Source of the DNA: Streptomyces genisteinicus
GTDB lineage: Bacteria > Actinomycetota > Actinomycetes > Streptomycetales > Streptomycetaceae
Reading direction: 5' to 3'
Length of the DNA stretch: 64,000 nt
Assembly (NCBI RefSeq): GCF_014489615.1
Contig: NZ_CP060825.1
Span: 6,184,001 to 6,248,000 of the forward strand
The notes under the pieces were generated by a model, which was given only the letters and a program-made list of their open reading frames with translations, did not search any database and was not told the origin of the DNA. Positions 1 to 9,141 of the stretch are shown here, piece by piece. Within the stretch, counting starts at the first letter, position 1. Each line of letters opens with the position of its first letter. Made by a program: the position numbers and the translations under genes.

Positions 1-1068
1 GCGATCATCGTCGCCGGACTCCTCGGCTTCCTCGCCGCCCCCTTCTTCAGCAAGCTGGTGCGCTTCTTCCCGCCGGTCGTCACCGGCACCGTCATCACCC
101 TGATCGGCATCTCGCTGCTGCCCGTCGCCTTCGGCTGGGCCCAGGGCCCCGTGCCCGGGGCCGACGACTACGGCTCGGCGCAGAACCTCGGCCTGGCCGG
201 CCTCACCCTGCTCGTGGTCCTCGCCCTGCGGCGCTTCACCCGCGGCTTCGTCAAGCAGATCGCCGTCCTGATCGGCCTGGTGATCGGCACCCTCATCGCG
301 ATCCCGTTCGGCGCCACCGACTTCGGCCCGGTCGCCGAGGCCGACGTCATCGGCTTCCCCACACCGTTCCACTTCGGCGCCCCGCAGTTCGCGCTGGCCG
401 CCATCGTCTCCATGTGCGTCGTGATGGTCGTGTCGATGACCGAGTCCACGGCCGACATGCTCGCCCTCGGCGAGATCGTCGACCGGCGCGCCGACGAGAA
501 GACCATCGCGGCGGGTCTGCGCGCCGACACCCTCGGTTCCGCGATCAGCCCCCTCTTCAACGGCTTCATGTGCAGCGCCTTCGCCCAGAACGTCGGCCTC
601 GTCGCCATGACGAAGATCCGCAGCCGCTTCGTCGTCGCCTGCGGCGGCGGCTTCCTGGTCCTCATGGGCCTGTGTCCGATGGCGGCCGCCCTGATCGCCG
701 TCGTCCCCCGGCCCGTCCTCGGCGGCGCGGGCGTCGTCCTCTTCGGCTCCGTCGCCGCCAGCGGCATCCAGACGCTGGTCAAGGCCGGTCTGGAGAAGGA
801 CAACAACGTGCTCATCCTGGCCGTCTCGCTGGCCGTCGGCATCATCCCGATCAGCGCGCCGGAGTTCTACCACGCGTTCCCGGAGACCGCGAAGATCATC
901 CTGGACTCGGGGATCTCCACCGGATGCGTCGCCGCGGTGGTCCTCAACCTCCTCTTCAACCACCTGGGCAAGCGGAGGGACGCGGACGAGGTGACGGCTC
1001 CGATGGAGCCGGGAGGCGAGATCTCCGCGCAGCGCACCGCCGGGTCGTCGGCGGAGCCGGCGCACTGA
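1..1068 (+). CDS. Nucleobase:cation symporter-2 (purine/xanthine permease), 5' truncated
   Basis: This is an integral membrane carrier that imports xanthine, urate or uracil with a cation. The reading frame is open from the first base of the window, so the N-terminus lies outside; about 355 residues are visible. The NCS2 signature around positions 430-640 is clear: TESTADMLALGEIV followed by a QNVG-x4-T-K-x2-SR stretch. Several hydrophobic segments follow, then a charged tail. Family membership is firm; the exact substrate is not visible. Purine import would suit the ureide genes near 48-56 kb, but the distance makes that link inference. Confidence 0.9.
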   Translation, partial: AIIVAGLLGFLAAPFFSKLVRFFPPVVTGTVITLIGISLLPVAFGWAQGPVPGADDYGSAQNLGLAGLTLLVVLALRRFTRGFVKQIAVLIGLVIGTLIAIPFGATDFGPVAEADVIGFPTPFHFGAPQFALAAIVSMCVVMVVSMTESTADMLALGEIVDRRADEKTIAAGLRADTLGSAISPLFNGFMCSAFAQNVGLVAMTKIRSRFVVACGGGFLVLMGLCPMAAALIAVVPRPVLGGAGVVLFGSVAASGIQTLVKAGLEKDNNVLILAVSLAVGIIPISAPEFYHAFPETAKIILDSGISTGCVAAVVLNLLFNHLGKRRDADEVTAPMEPGGEISAQRTAGSSAEPAH

Positions 1069-1070
1069 CG

Positions 1071-1131
1071 CACGCCCCGCACGCCCCGCACGCCCCGCAC
1101 GCCCCGCACGCCCCCGCGTGCGGGGCGTGCG
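1071..1131. terminator. Tandem 9-bp repeat ending in a perfect hairpin terminator
   Basis: Directly after the permease stop there are four exact copies and one near-copy of CACGCCCCG (1071-1115). The last copies pair perfectly with 1117-1131: arm CGCACGCCCCGCACG at 1096-1110, a 6-nt loop, and a 15-bp stem. No U-tract follows, as is usual for Streptomyces terminators. Confidence 0.75.
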
Positions 1132-1378
1132 TGCGCCGGGGCGGGCGCCTGCCCCGGGCGGCGCTCCGCGCGCCGCCGGGCGGAGGGGCGCTTCAACGGA
1201 ATCAGCGCGCGCCGACCCCGGCCGCTGCCCGGGAGAGGTCCCCTGCCCGGCGGCCTGCGCTGCCCGGGGCTTCGTACCCGGGCCCGACCTCGGGGCGGGA
1301 GGGCGCCGTGCCCCCTCCCGGTGCCCTGGCCCGGAAAATGCGCGGCGGCACCGCCGCGCCGCTGCCATGCTGCCGGGC

Positions 1379-1990
1379 ATGGCACGTCACACCCCGCCGA
1401 GGCCCAGCCTCTACATCTCCGTCGACGTCGAGGCGGACGGCCCCATCCCCGGCCCCTACGCGATGCTCAGCCTCGGCGCCGCCGTCGCGGGCCGCCAGGA
1501 CGCCGACGGCTACACGCCCGCCGATCCCGGCGCGACCACCTTCTACCGGGAACTCCGCCCCATCGGGACCCAGCCCGACCCCGAGGCGCTCGCGGTGAGC
1601 GGTCTCGACCGTGAGCGGCTGCTGCGCGAGGGCGCCGAACCCGAGACCGCCATGCGGGAGTTCGCCGACTGGGTGCGCGACGCCGCACGGGCCGCCGGCG
1701 CGCAGCCGGTGATGTGCGGATATCCGGCGTCGTACGACTGGACGTTCCTGTACTGGTACCTGATCCGCTTCACGGGGGCGAGCCCCTTCGGGCACTCGGG
1801 GTGCATGGACATGAAGACGCTCTACGCCGCCAAGGCACGCCTGCCGCTGCGGGCCGTGTCCAAGCGGACCATGCCGCGGGAACTGCTCCCCGCCCGGCCC
1901 CACACGCACCACGCGCTCGACGACGCCGTCGAACAGGCGGAACTCTTCAGCAACCTGATGGCCTGGGAGCCGCCCGCCCCCGCGTCCTGA
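1379..1990 (+). CDS. DEDD-family 3'-5' exonuclease
   Basis: A 203-aa soluble protein of the DnaQ-like exonuclease fold. The first acidic motif DVEADG lies near residues 15-20, and the C-terminal motif HTHHALDDAVEQAE supplies the histidine and aspartate of the DEDDh type. The middle CGYPASYDW stretch fits the second motif. I chose ATG 1379; an in-frame ATG at 1367 is possible. There is no clear Shine-Dalgarno, and a weak -10-like CATGCT ends 7 nt before the start, so a leaderless transcript is possible. It is convergent with the carboxylesterase. Substrate (DNA or RNA) is unknown. Confidence 0.75.
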   Translation: MARHTPPRPSLYISVDVEADGPIPGPYAMLSLGAAVAGRQDADGYTPADPGATTFYRELRPIGTQPDPEALAVSGLDRERLLREGAEPETAMREFADWVRDAARAAGAQPVMCGYPASYDWTFLYWYLIRFTGASPFGHSGCMDMKTLYAAKARLPLRAVSKRTMPRELLPARPHTHHALDDAVEQAELFSNLMAWEPPAPAS

Positions 1991-2059
1991 CCCCGCGAGG
2001 CCCGGGACGACGGGCCCCCACCCCCGCGAGGCCCGGACCGTGCGGCCCCGGGCGACGGG

Positions 2060-3694
2060 TCATGTCTCCAGAAGCGGGAAGCCGTGCGTGCGCCAGGCAC
2101 GCCGGTACGCGGCGATCCGCTCGGCGGCCCACGGGCGGTCGTCCGCACCCGAGGTCCACCACATGTGGACCGGCCCGTCCCCGGACGCGTCCAGCGGCTC
2201 CCAGCCGGGATCGCCGGTCGTCGCGAAGGACGCCCAGGAGGCCACCATCCGGCGGGACAGCTCGTGGTCGGCCGCGTCCGGGGCGTCGCCGCCGACCAGG
2301 AACCGCACGCTCTCGTCGGCCAGGGTGCCGAACGCGAACGGGACGTCGGCGCAGTGCCACGGGAGGACGGCGCCGCCCGCGCCGTCCGTGCGCCGGCGGG
2401 CGAACCGCGACAGGTGCGTCCGGCCGCCGGCCGCGGCGTGCGCCCCGGCGAGCCGGCGGCCGTACTCGCCGAACACCACGTCGCCGAAGAGCGCGAGATG
2501 GACGTCGGACACCGGGGCCCCCGGCATCGCCTCCCGGTACGCCTCCACCACTCCCGCGGCGATCCCGAAGTCGGCCGCGAATCGAGCCAGTCCGCCTTCG
2601 GTGGTGACCTCGGCGCTGCTGCCGACGGCGTCCATGAGCCAGTACTCCTGGTCGCTGACGCACACCAGCAGGTCGGGCAGCGGCCCTGCGGCGGGCAGCG
2701 CGCCCCCGGCCGTCACGGCGAGCGGGTCGGCGGGGAGGAGGCGCCCGTCGGCGACGGGGGCGTAGACGACCGGGTCGTAGTGGCGCGGACCCGAACCCGG
2801 GTCCCGCCGGTACGCGTCGGCCACCTCGTCCGAGGCCGCCACCAGGGCCCCGGGCGGGGCGGACAGCAGCCCCTCGGCGGTGGGCGGCACGCCCGCGGCC
2901 GCCGCCACGTGCCGGGTGGTCCGCGCGGCCAGGGCCACGGAGGAGCAGGAGTTGACCGGACTGTGCGCGACGGCCCGCCGGAACAGCCCCCGGGCCGCGT
3001 CCGCCACCAGCAGGCACGCCACCGACGACGCGCCCGCCGACTGCCCGGCCACCGTGACGTTGCCCGGGTCGCCGCCGAACGACGCGATGTTGTCCCGCAC
3101 CCAGTGCAGGGCGGCGATCTGGTCGAGCAGCCCGCGGTTGTCGGGGTGCCGCTCGTCACCGGCCTCCGCCGGGGGCACGTGGCCGAAGCCCTCGAATCCG
3201 ACGCGGTAGTTGACGGTGACGACGACCAGCCCCGCCCGGCACAGTGCCGCGCCGTCGTAGTCGGGCTGGGCGGACGAGCCGAAGGTGTACGCGCCGCCGT
3301 GGATCCACACCAGCACCGGCAGCCCGCCGCCGGCGGGGGCCGGGTCCCGCCGGGCGGGCGTCCAGACGTTGAGGGTCAGCACGTCCTCGTCGCCCGGCGA
3401 CCAGTGCGGAGCGCCCGGCAGCCGCGCGGACTGCGGCGCCACCGGTCCGAAGCGGGTGCAGTCCCGCACGCCCTCCCACGGGCGGGGCGGGCGCGGCGCG
3501 CGGAAGCGGTCCGGGCCGAACGGCGGTGCCGCGTACGGAACTCCCCGCACGGCCACGGTGTCCGGCCCGGCCGCGGCGCCGCGCACCGGGCCGGCCGTCG
3601 TCGGGAACGTCGTGCCGCACGTCGTGCTCGTGCCGGTCGTCCTGCCGGCCGTCGTGCCGGTCGTCGTGCCGGTCGTCCTGGGGAAGGCGGTCAC
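2060..3694 (-). CDS. Carboxylesterase/lipase family protein (type B)
   Basis: A 544-aa alpha/beta-hydrolase. The oxyanion-hole motif HGG is at about residues 132-134, the nucleophile Ser219 in GQSAG, a likely acid Glu350 in SDQE, and His447 in PWHCADVPF: a complete triad for the carboxylesterase type B family. The start is GTG 3694, because GAGGAGAG ends 8 nt upstream; an in-frame ATG at 3760 has no such site. Residues 6-35 are a Thr/Gly low-complexity run encoded by imperfect GTCGTGCCG repeats. I see no signal peptide, so a cytosolic esterase is likely. The substrate is unknown. Confidence 0.85.
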   Translation of the reverse strand: MTAFPRTTGTTTGTTAGRTTGTSTTCGTTFPTTAGPVRGAAAGPDTVAVRGVPYAAPPFGPDRFRAPRPPRPWEGVRDCTRFGPVAPQSARLPGAPHWSPGDEDVLTLNVWTPARRDPAPAGGGLPVLVWIHGGAYTFGSSAQPDYDGAALCRAGLVVVTVNYRVGFEGFGHVPPAEAGDERHPDNRGLLDQIAALHWVRDNIASFGGDPGNVTVAGQSAGASSVACLLVADAARGLFRRAVAHSPVNSCSSVALAARTTRHVAAAAGVPPTAEGLLSAPPGALVAASDEVADAYRRDPGSGPRHYDPVVYAPVADGRLLPADPLAVTAGGALPAAGPLPDLLVCVSDQEYWLMDAVGSSAEVTTEGGLARFAADFGIAAGVVEAYREAMPGAPVSDVHLALFGDVVFGEYGRRLAGAHAAAGGRTHLSRFARRRTDGAGGAVLPWHCADVPFAFGTLADESVRFLVGGDAPDAADHELSRRMVASWASFATTGDPGWEPLDASGDGPVHMWWTSGADDRPWAAERIAAYRRAWRTHGFPLLET

Positions 3695-3956
3695 TCGGCG
3701 GTCTCTCCTCACATCGGCGGCGTCCGCCGTCGGCGGTGCCTGCCTGTGAGCCTGCGTCATCCGGCCGCCGCAGCGCCAACACCGGATGCCACCCGATTCA
3801 CGCGCTGCTGTTGTCAAAGGGGTGCGGCGCGGACTGACGCGGCACCCGTCCGTGCGCACCCCGGCCGACCGTGCACGTCGTGCCGGGGGAGCAGCCGGCT
3901 TTTCCCGGCCCGCCGCGGTCCGGTGCAGCCGCGGCTCGCCCGGTCGTGCCGGTCCG

Positions 3957-4220
3957 TCAGCCGAGTCCCAGCTCCGCCTTCGCGGACGAGAACAGCTCGT
4001 CCAGCTTGCCGACGAGCCCGTTCCGGGTGTTCACCGCCAGGCCGGGGGGCCGTCTCCCGCGCCGTTCGGCGGTGTACCGGTCGATCTGCCGCATCGCGCT
4101 GCGGTGGGCCTCCGTCAGTTCGGCCAGGGCGGCCGCGCGCTCGGCGGGGTCCGTGACCGGGCCGCCGCCGTACCGGTCCACGATGCCCTGGAACTGCCGC
4201 TTGGCGTCTGCGAGGTTCAT
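3957..4220 (-). CDS. Small hypothetical protein (87 aa)
   Basis: A short helical, charged protein (MNLADAKRQF... to ...AKAELGLG) rich in Ala, Arg and Glu, with no membrane segment or signal. A modest purine-rich site (TGGAG) precedes ATG 4220. It is followed 262 nt later on the same strand by the carboxylesterase. I do not recognise a named family. Coding potential is supported by frame-consistent G/C third positions. Confidence 0.6.
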   Translation of the reverse strand: MNLADAKRQFQGIVDRYGGGPVTDPAERAAALAELTEAHRSAMRQIDRYTAERRGRRPPGLAVNTRNGLVGKLDELFSSAKAELGLG

Positions 4221-4476
4221 CGGGCGGAGGGCTCCAGAAGGGGGGGCGAGTCACGCGTGCGCGCCGGAGCCACGGCAGTGTAGTCGCACGGGTATGCGGG
4301 CGGCCCGGGGGTGCGGGCCTGCGGCCGGGCACCCGTGGGCCGGGTCCCCGCCGGGCCGGCGGTGTCGCGCTCCCGTCGGCAGGTTCGCGGGCCGCGCCCC
4401 GCCGGGCCCGTGGTGTCGTGCCCCCGCCGGGAGGTGTGCCGCCCCGGTGCCCGCCGGCCGGGCGGTGTGCCCTGCG
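4221..4476. repeat. Degenerate GC-rich repeats between two minus-strand genes
   Basis: About 4350-4475 holds three diverged copies of a block resembling CCCGCCGGGCC-x-GGTGTCG. No convincing gene or promoter is visible. Confidence 0.35.
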
Positions 4477-5085
4477 TCAGGCCCCGTGCGCCGCCCGCCA
4501 GTCCGGGCGGCGGCCGCTCAGACCGATGACGCGGTCGAGTGGCGACGCGCCGTCGGGCACCGGGACCACGGGTCCGAAGATGGCGTCCCGGAGGGAGTCG
4601 TCGCCCGTCGGCGTCACCATCTCCCGGGACACCGCCAGGCTGGGCTCGTCCACGTCGTACGGCTGCCCGGTGGCGACGGCCAGGTCCCAGCCGTGCACGA
4701 CCAGCTCGTTCAGCGCGACACGGCCCGCCACCGCGCCGGGCAGGCCCACCCCGCCCGCCTGCGTCATGCCCTCCCAGGCGTCCGGCAGCCGCCAGGCGGC
4801 TGCCAGCTCGTCGAGGCGCTCCGGGAGCGCCGTCCGCCAGTCCTCGTCGAGGACGGGCTTCGAGGCGTCCGGTGCGGTCGCGGTCGTGGGTCCGGTGTCC
4901 TTGCGCGCGGCGTCCCGGAACGCCGTCGCCAGCCCGAGGAGATGGGCCAGCATCTCGCGCACGGCGTAGTCGGGGCACGGGGTGGGGTCGTCCAGGGCGT
5001 CGTCGCGCACGCCGGGCAGCAGGGCGGCGACGCCCGCCGCGGCGGCGGCGAGGTCGGGGAACGGGGTCTCGGATGATGCGGTCAT
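4477..5085 (-). CDS. TIGR03086-like metal-binding protein (DinB/maleylpyruvate-isomerase fold)
   Basis: A 202-aa protein with the four-helix-bundle pattern of the DinB/mycothiol-dependent maleylpyruvate isomerase superfamily. TPCPDYAVREMLAHLLG (His48) and LNELVVHGWDLAVATG (Glu127, His131) are the expected metal-ligand positions. Such proteins may act on mycothiol-linked substrates, but many have no known activity. ATG 5085 is used; an in-frame ATG at 5118 would add 11 residues without homologous character. It stands alone on the minus strand, divergent from the 721-aa unknown. Confidence 0.75.
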   Translation of the reverse strand: MTASSETPFPDLAAAAAGVAALLPGVRDDALDDPTPCPDYAVREMLAHLLGLATAFRDAARKDTGPTTATAPDASKPVLDEDWRTALPERLDELAAAWRLPDAWEGMTQAGGVGLPGAVAGRVALNELVVHGWDLAVATGQPYDVDEPSLAVSREMVTPTGDDSLRDAIFGPVVPVPDGASPLDRVIGLSGRRPDWRAAHGA

Positions 5086-5266
5086 ACGGTGGTGACCGCC
5101 TCCGGGGCCGGAACTCATCGGTCCTCGCCCGGCCCCGCCGTCTCCCACGGACCCGTCGCCCGTTTCCCGCAGATCAGGCCCCTTCCCACCGATTCCGCTC
5201 GCTCGATCGGGCTACCCGCAGTCCTGCGGGCCCCGTGCGGCGGGCCCGGTTCCATACGCTCCCCGG

Positions 5267-7432
5267 GTGACACCTACTCCTGCGCTGAACACCGGACTCG
5301 ACGACTTCCTCGACTGGGCCGCCCGGGAGCCCGGAGGCGCCCCGCCCGCGCGACCCGCGGACGCGGTGCTGACGCTGCTCGCCCTGCACGGCGCCGACCG
5401 CAGGGCGGGCGTTCCCGAGCCGACGCCGCGGCTGGTCGCCCGGCTCCTCCGCGAGGACCTGCCCGGTCTGCTGTGGGCGAGCGAGGAGGAGGCGGACGCC
5501 GTGCCGGGCGTCCTGAGGTCGCTCGCCGAGTGCGTGCGCCAGTCCGGACGGCTGAACGCCAAGCGCCACGGGCGCCTCCTCGCGGCCGTCGACGAGGCGG
5601 CGCCGGAGTTCCGCCGGGCCGCCGCCGACCCGGAGCGCCTCACCTGGCACCGCTGGTACGCCTCCCGGCTGCGCGCCGACGGCACGGACCCCGACGACCC
5701 CGGCGCCGTACGGGCCTGGCTGGACGCCCGTGCCGGGACGCCGCGTGCGCGCCGGACACCCCTGCCCGAGGGCGTGCACCGGGCCGACGTGGCCGACCGG
5801 ACCTTCGCCGTCCGCGCCCTCCTCGCCGAACTGCTGCTCGCCGCCTTCGCCCGCGACGCGCGGGACCCGGGACCGGCCGGACCGCTCCTCCCCTCGCCGC
5901 CGCTCGACGCCGACCGTCCCGACGACGCGCTCGGCGACGCGCTGGAGCGGACCGCGGACGCGCTGACCGACCGCTGGACCGCCGCCGGGCTCAGCGCGGC
6001 GCTCGCCGGAGCCCACGCAGACCTGGCGCCCGGCCCCGGGGCCCTGCCGCACGCCGGGCTCGCCGACCGGCTGCTCGACGAGCACCTCGACTACGTCGGC
6101 GACTCCTCCGTCCCGCTGCCGCCACCGCCCGCGCTCCCGGAGCCCGGGACCGTCCGGGACCTGCTGCACGCGGCTCCGCTGCCCGCGGCCCTCGCCGCCG
6201 GGGCCTTCGGCGACGACGAGGAACTGCGCGAGGTCTCCGAACGCTGCGGCCTGCCCGGCCCCGCCACGGCCGTGTGGAACGACGGCACGCCGCAGGAGCT
6301 CACCGAGCTGGCCGCCGACGTCCTGGCCGCCCAGGCGGAGCGGATGCCCCCGGTGACCGGTCCCGGGGAGGCGTACTCGTTCGACGCCGCCCACCTCCTC
6401 TACTCGCTGTGCGAACGGGGCGGCACCCCCGACTCGATCGCCCGCAAGACCGCCGACGCCCGGTCCGACGGCCTGCCGCCCGAGCAGGAGGACGCCCCGG
6501 CGCCGGTGTCCGGCGGCGCGCCCGCCGCCTACGAACTCCCGTCCGCCGGCGAACTGGCCCGGCTCTTCGGGGTGTCCGCCGTGACGGACGCCGAACGGGC
6601 CGAACTCGACCTCCCCGCCCAGGGGCTGGCGGCCCTGGTCGACCGACTGGCCGCCACCGGCTGCGTCTTCCGCGCGGGCGACGCCTACGGGCTCACCCCG
6701 CTCGGCGCCGCGGCCCTGCGCCATGTGCTCGCCGTCGGCCGGGTCGCCGCGCCCGACCGGGACACCGTCGCGTCCTGGGACGCGGCCGGCACCGTCACGG
6801 CCGCCCGCCACTGGCCCACCCGCATCGCCGCCGCCGCGCTCGCCGCGTGGATCGCACGCCGGGGCGGTACGGACGAGGCGTGGGGCGAGCTCCTCGCAGC
6901 GGTGTCCGCGGCCAAGGCGTCCGACCCCTCCCTGGCCCGCGCCCGCGACTACTTCGCCCGTCTCGAACTCGCCGGGGTCCCCGCCGCGGCGCTGCGCGCC
7001 GCGCTCACCGACCCGGTGACCGGGGCGGCGGCCCGCAGGGCGCTGCTCGCCCGGGGCGAGCAGGTCCCCGAGGACCCGGTGCCGCTCACCGCGCGGGCGG
7101 TCACCCTCGTCGAGGAGCTCGACCAGTGCTGGATCGACGACATGCTCGGCCAGGTGCGGCGCGCCGCCGAGGAGGGCGCCGGGATGCCGGCGCCCGGCGA
7201 CGACCCGCCGGACACCGTGCTCCCGGCCTTCGACGCGGCGGCGTCCGAGTGGCCCGGCGGCGGCGCCGCCCTCGCCGCGGCACTGGGCCGCGCGGACCCC
7301 GTCACCGCGCCCCGCATCCTGACCGCCCTGCACGGCCGCCACCCGGACCGCCGGGTGGCGGACGCCGCCGCTCACGCGGAGCGCACGGCCCGCAGGACGG
7401 TGCGGGACCGGTACCACCGCCAGGCCCGCTGA
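5267..7432 (+). CDS. Hypothetical protein, 721 aa, unknown function
   Basis: A large Ala/Leu/Asp-rich soluble protein, probably all-helical, with no signal peptide, membrane segment or Cys/His cluster. Residues around 430-470 (VTDAERAELDLPAQGLAALVDRL followed by a Gly-containing turn) look like a winged-helix or repeat unit, but I do not recognise a domain. The GTG start is preceded by TACGCT at 5255-5260 with a 6-nt gap and no Shine-Dalgarno, which suggests a leaderless mRNA. It is monocistronic and convergent with the acetyltransferase. Confidence 0.7.
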   Translation: MTPTPALNTGLDDFLDWAAREPGGAPPARPADAVLTLLALHGADRRAGVPEPTPRLVARLLREDLPGLLWASEEEADAVPGVLRSLAECVRQSGRLNAKRHGRLLAAVDEAAPEFRRAAADPERLTWHRWYASRLRADGTDPDDPGAVRAWLDARAGTPRARRTPLPEGVHRADVADRTFAVRALLAELLLAAFARDARDPGPAGPLLPSPPLDADRPDDALGDALERTADALTDRWTAAGLSAALAGAHADLAPGPGALPHAGLADRLLDEHLDYVGDSSVPLPPPPALPEPGTVRDLLHAAPLPAALAAGAFGDDEELREVSERCGLPGPATAVWNDGTPQELTELAADVLAAQAERMPPVTGPGEAYSFDAAHLLYSLCERGGTPDSIARKTADARSDGLPPEQEDAPAPVSGGAPAAYELPSAGELARLFGVSAVTDAERAELDLPAQGLAALVDRLAATGCVFRAGDAYGLTPLGAAALRHVLAVGRVAAPDRDTVASWDAAGTVTAARHWPTRIAAAALAAWIARRGGTDEAWGELLAAVSAAKASDPSLARARDYFARLELAGVPAAALRAALTDPVTGAAARRALLARGEQVPEDPVPLTARAVTLVEELDQCWIDDMLGQVRRAAEEGAGMPAPGDDPPDTVLPAFDAAASEWPGGGAALAAALGRADPVTAPRILTALHGRHPDRRVADAAAHAERTARRTVRDRYHRQAR

Positions 7433-7439
7433 GAGCCGC

Positions 7440-7478
7440 GGGTCCGCCCGCGCACGGGCCGCCGGCGCGGGCGGGCCC
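7440..7478. terminator. Bidirectional hairpin terminator
   Basis: A 14-bp inverted repeat (7440-7453 with 7465-7478, one T/G wobble, 11-nt loop) sits just after the 721-aa gene and faces the convergent acetyltransferase. Confidence 0.6.
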
Positions 7479-7630
7479 GGCGTCCGCGGCGCGGCGTGCG
7501 GTCGTGGTGCCCCGGCGCACCGCGGCCCGTCGTGCCACCGGGCCCGCCGGCGCGGCGGCCGGTCGGTCGCGCCGCGTGCCGCCGGCCCCGCCGGAGCACC
7601 GGACCGCCGGTGTGCCGGTCTGCCCGGGGA

Positions 7631-8284
7631 TCAGGACCGGCCGATCCGCCGGGCGGCCTCCTCCAGTTCCTCCACGGATCCCGACATGATCGTCCGCACG
7701 TGTTCGGTGATGTGCTCGACGGGCCAGTCCCACCACGCCGCCGCGAGCAGCCGGGAGACGTCACCGGCGTCGTAGCGGGTACGGAGGAGCCGGGCGGGAT
7801 TGCCGCCGACGATGCCGTAGTCGGGCACGTCGGCGGTGACCACGGAGCCGGTGGCGACGATCGCTCCGTGCCCGATGCGCACCCCCGGCATCACCGTGAC
7901 GCCGTGGCCGAACCAGACGTCGTTGCCGACGACCGTGTCGCCCCGGCCGGGCAGCCCGGTGATCAGGTCGAAGTGATCCGCCCAGGAGCCGCCCATGGTG
8001 GGGAACGGGAAGGTGGACGGGCCGTCCATGCGGTGGTTGGCGCCGTTCATGATGAACCGGGTGCCCGTGCCCAGCGCGCAGTACCTGCCGATGACCAGGC
8101 GCTCGGGCCCGTAGTGGTACAGGACGTTGCGTGTCCCGAACGCGGTCGGATCGTCCGGATCGTCGTAGTAGGAGAAGTCGCCGACCTCGATCAGGGGCGA
8201 CGTGACCAGGGGCTTCAGCAGGACGACGCGCGGGTGTTCCGGCATCGGGTGGAGCACGGAGGGATCGGCGGGGACGAGCGGCAT
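7631..8284 (-). CDS. Vat/CatB-like xenobiotic O-acetyltransferase
   Basis: A 217-aa left-handed beta-helix acetyltransferase. The stretch NVLYHYGPERLVIGRYCALG, then FIMNGANHRMDG with catalytic His84, is characteristic of the streptogramin A acetyltransferase (Vat)/CatB group, which transfer acetyl from acetyl-CoA to a hydroxyl of an antibiotic. Hexapeptide repeats follow (IGHGAIVATGSVVTADVPDYGIVGGNPA). ATG 8284 has GAGAGGA about 12 nt upstream. A TetR gene is divergent across a 100-bp promoter region, suggesting drug-inducible expression. True substrate is unproven; environmental homologues act on varied acceptors. Confidence 0.85.
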   Translation of the reverse strand: MPLVPADPSVLHPMPEHPRVVLLKPLVTSPLIEVGDFSYYDDPDDPTAFGTRNVLYHYGPERLVIGRYCALGTGTRFIMNGANHRMDGPSTFPFPTMGGSWADHFDLITGLPGRGDTVVGNDVWFGHGVTVMPGVRIGHGAIVATGSVVTADVPDYGIVGGNPARLLRTRYDAGDVSRLLAAAWWDWPVEHITEHVRTIMSGSVEELEEAARRIGRS

Positions 8285-8309
8285 CGCGGTGGTGGATCCT
8301 CTCGGACGG

Positions 8310-8335
8310 AACGTAAATGCTACGTGTGTTGCGTT
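8310..8335. promoter_or_regulatory. Candidate TetR operator between Vat-like gene and TetR gene
   Basis: The inverted half-sites AACGTAA (8310-8316) and TTGCGTT (8329-8335), 6 of 7 bases symmetrical, lie 12 nt apart in the AT-richest part of the divergent intergenic region. Confidence 0.4.
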
Positions 8336-8384
8336 AAGCTTCCACGGTCCCGCCGCACCGTTCAACCCGATTGAGGCGTCGCCG

Positions 8385-9038
8385 ATGACCGGACCCCCGA
8401 CCCCGACCCCGGCCGGACCCCCGGACCGGCGTCCCGGGGGCCGCACCGCCCGCGTCCGCGCCCAGGTGCTCGACGCCGTCCGCGCCGAACTCGCCGAGCG
8501 CGGCCACGAAGGACTCACGATGGAGCGCGTCGCGGCGCGCGCCGGAGTGCACCGCACGACCGTCCACCGGCGCTGGCGCGACGTGGGCGGCCTGCTCGCC
8601 GACGTCATCGACGCCGCGGGCGAGACCGACTGGCAGCCTCCGGACACCGGCTCCCTGCGCGGCGATCTGACCGCCCTCAACCGGGAGATCCAGCAGTCCC
8701 TCGTCGTCCGGCCGTCGTTGGCCCTCGCCCTGATGGCCGCCTCCTTCCACTCCGAGCAGGCGGCGCGCGCGCAGACCCGGCTGTGGGCCGTCCGGTACGC
8801 GCAGTGCGAGGTGCTCGTCGGCCGTGCCGCCGCGCGCGGTGAACTCCCCCCGGGACGGACGGACGCGCACGGCCTGCTGATGGCCGCGACGGCGCCGGTC
8901 CACCACCACCTGGTCCTCCTGCGCGCCGACCCGGACCCGCTGCTCCCGGAACGGGCCGCGGCCGCGGCGGTGCTGGCCGCCGCCGCGGGCGCGTTCACCA
9001 GGGGAGGCGGCGGGGGAGGCGGCGACGCCCGGCAGTGA
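8385..9038 (+). CDS. TetR-family transcriptional regulator
   Basis: A 217-aa protein. The N-terminal helix-turn-helix (RVRAQVLDAV... GLTMERVAARAGVHRTTVHRRW) matches TetR regulators, and the rest is a helical ligand domain ending in a Gly-rich tail. ATG 8385 has GAGG 8 nt upstream. It is divergent from the Vat-like acetyltransferase and probably represses it and itself. Confidence 0.85.
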   Translation: MTGPPTPTPAGPPDRRPGGRTARVRAQVLDAVRAELAERGHEGLTMERVAARAGVHRTTVHRRWRDVGGLLADVIDAAGETDWQPPDTGSLRGDLTALNREIQQSLVVRPSLALALMAASFHSEQAARAQTRLWAVRYAQCEVLVGRAAARGELPPGRTDAHGLLMAATAPVHHHLVLLRADPDPLLPERAAAAAVLAAAAGAFTRGGGGGGGDARQ

Positions 9039-9141
9039 GACCGCGGCGGTCACGCCGCCGCCGTGGGCCTGCTGCCTCCCGGCCCGCCTCCGGCCCGGGG
9101 CCGGTGCCCCGCCCCGTCCCGCCCGCCGCCCACCCCGCCCG

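Noticed and set aside
1991..2059. Terminator between the exonuclease and carboxylesterase
   Set aside because: Only a 6-bp stem and a direct repeat are visible; too weak to call.
3695..3760. Longer carboxylesterase start at ATG 3760
   Set aside because: No Shine-Dalgarno precedes it, whereas GTG 3694 has GAGGAGAG at ideal spacing.
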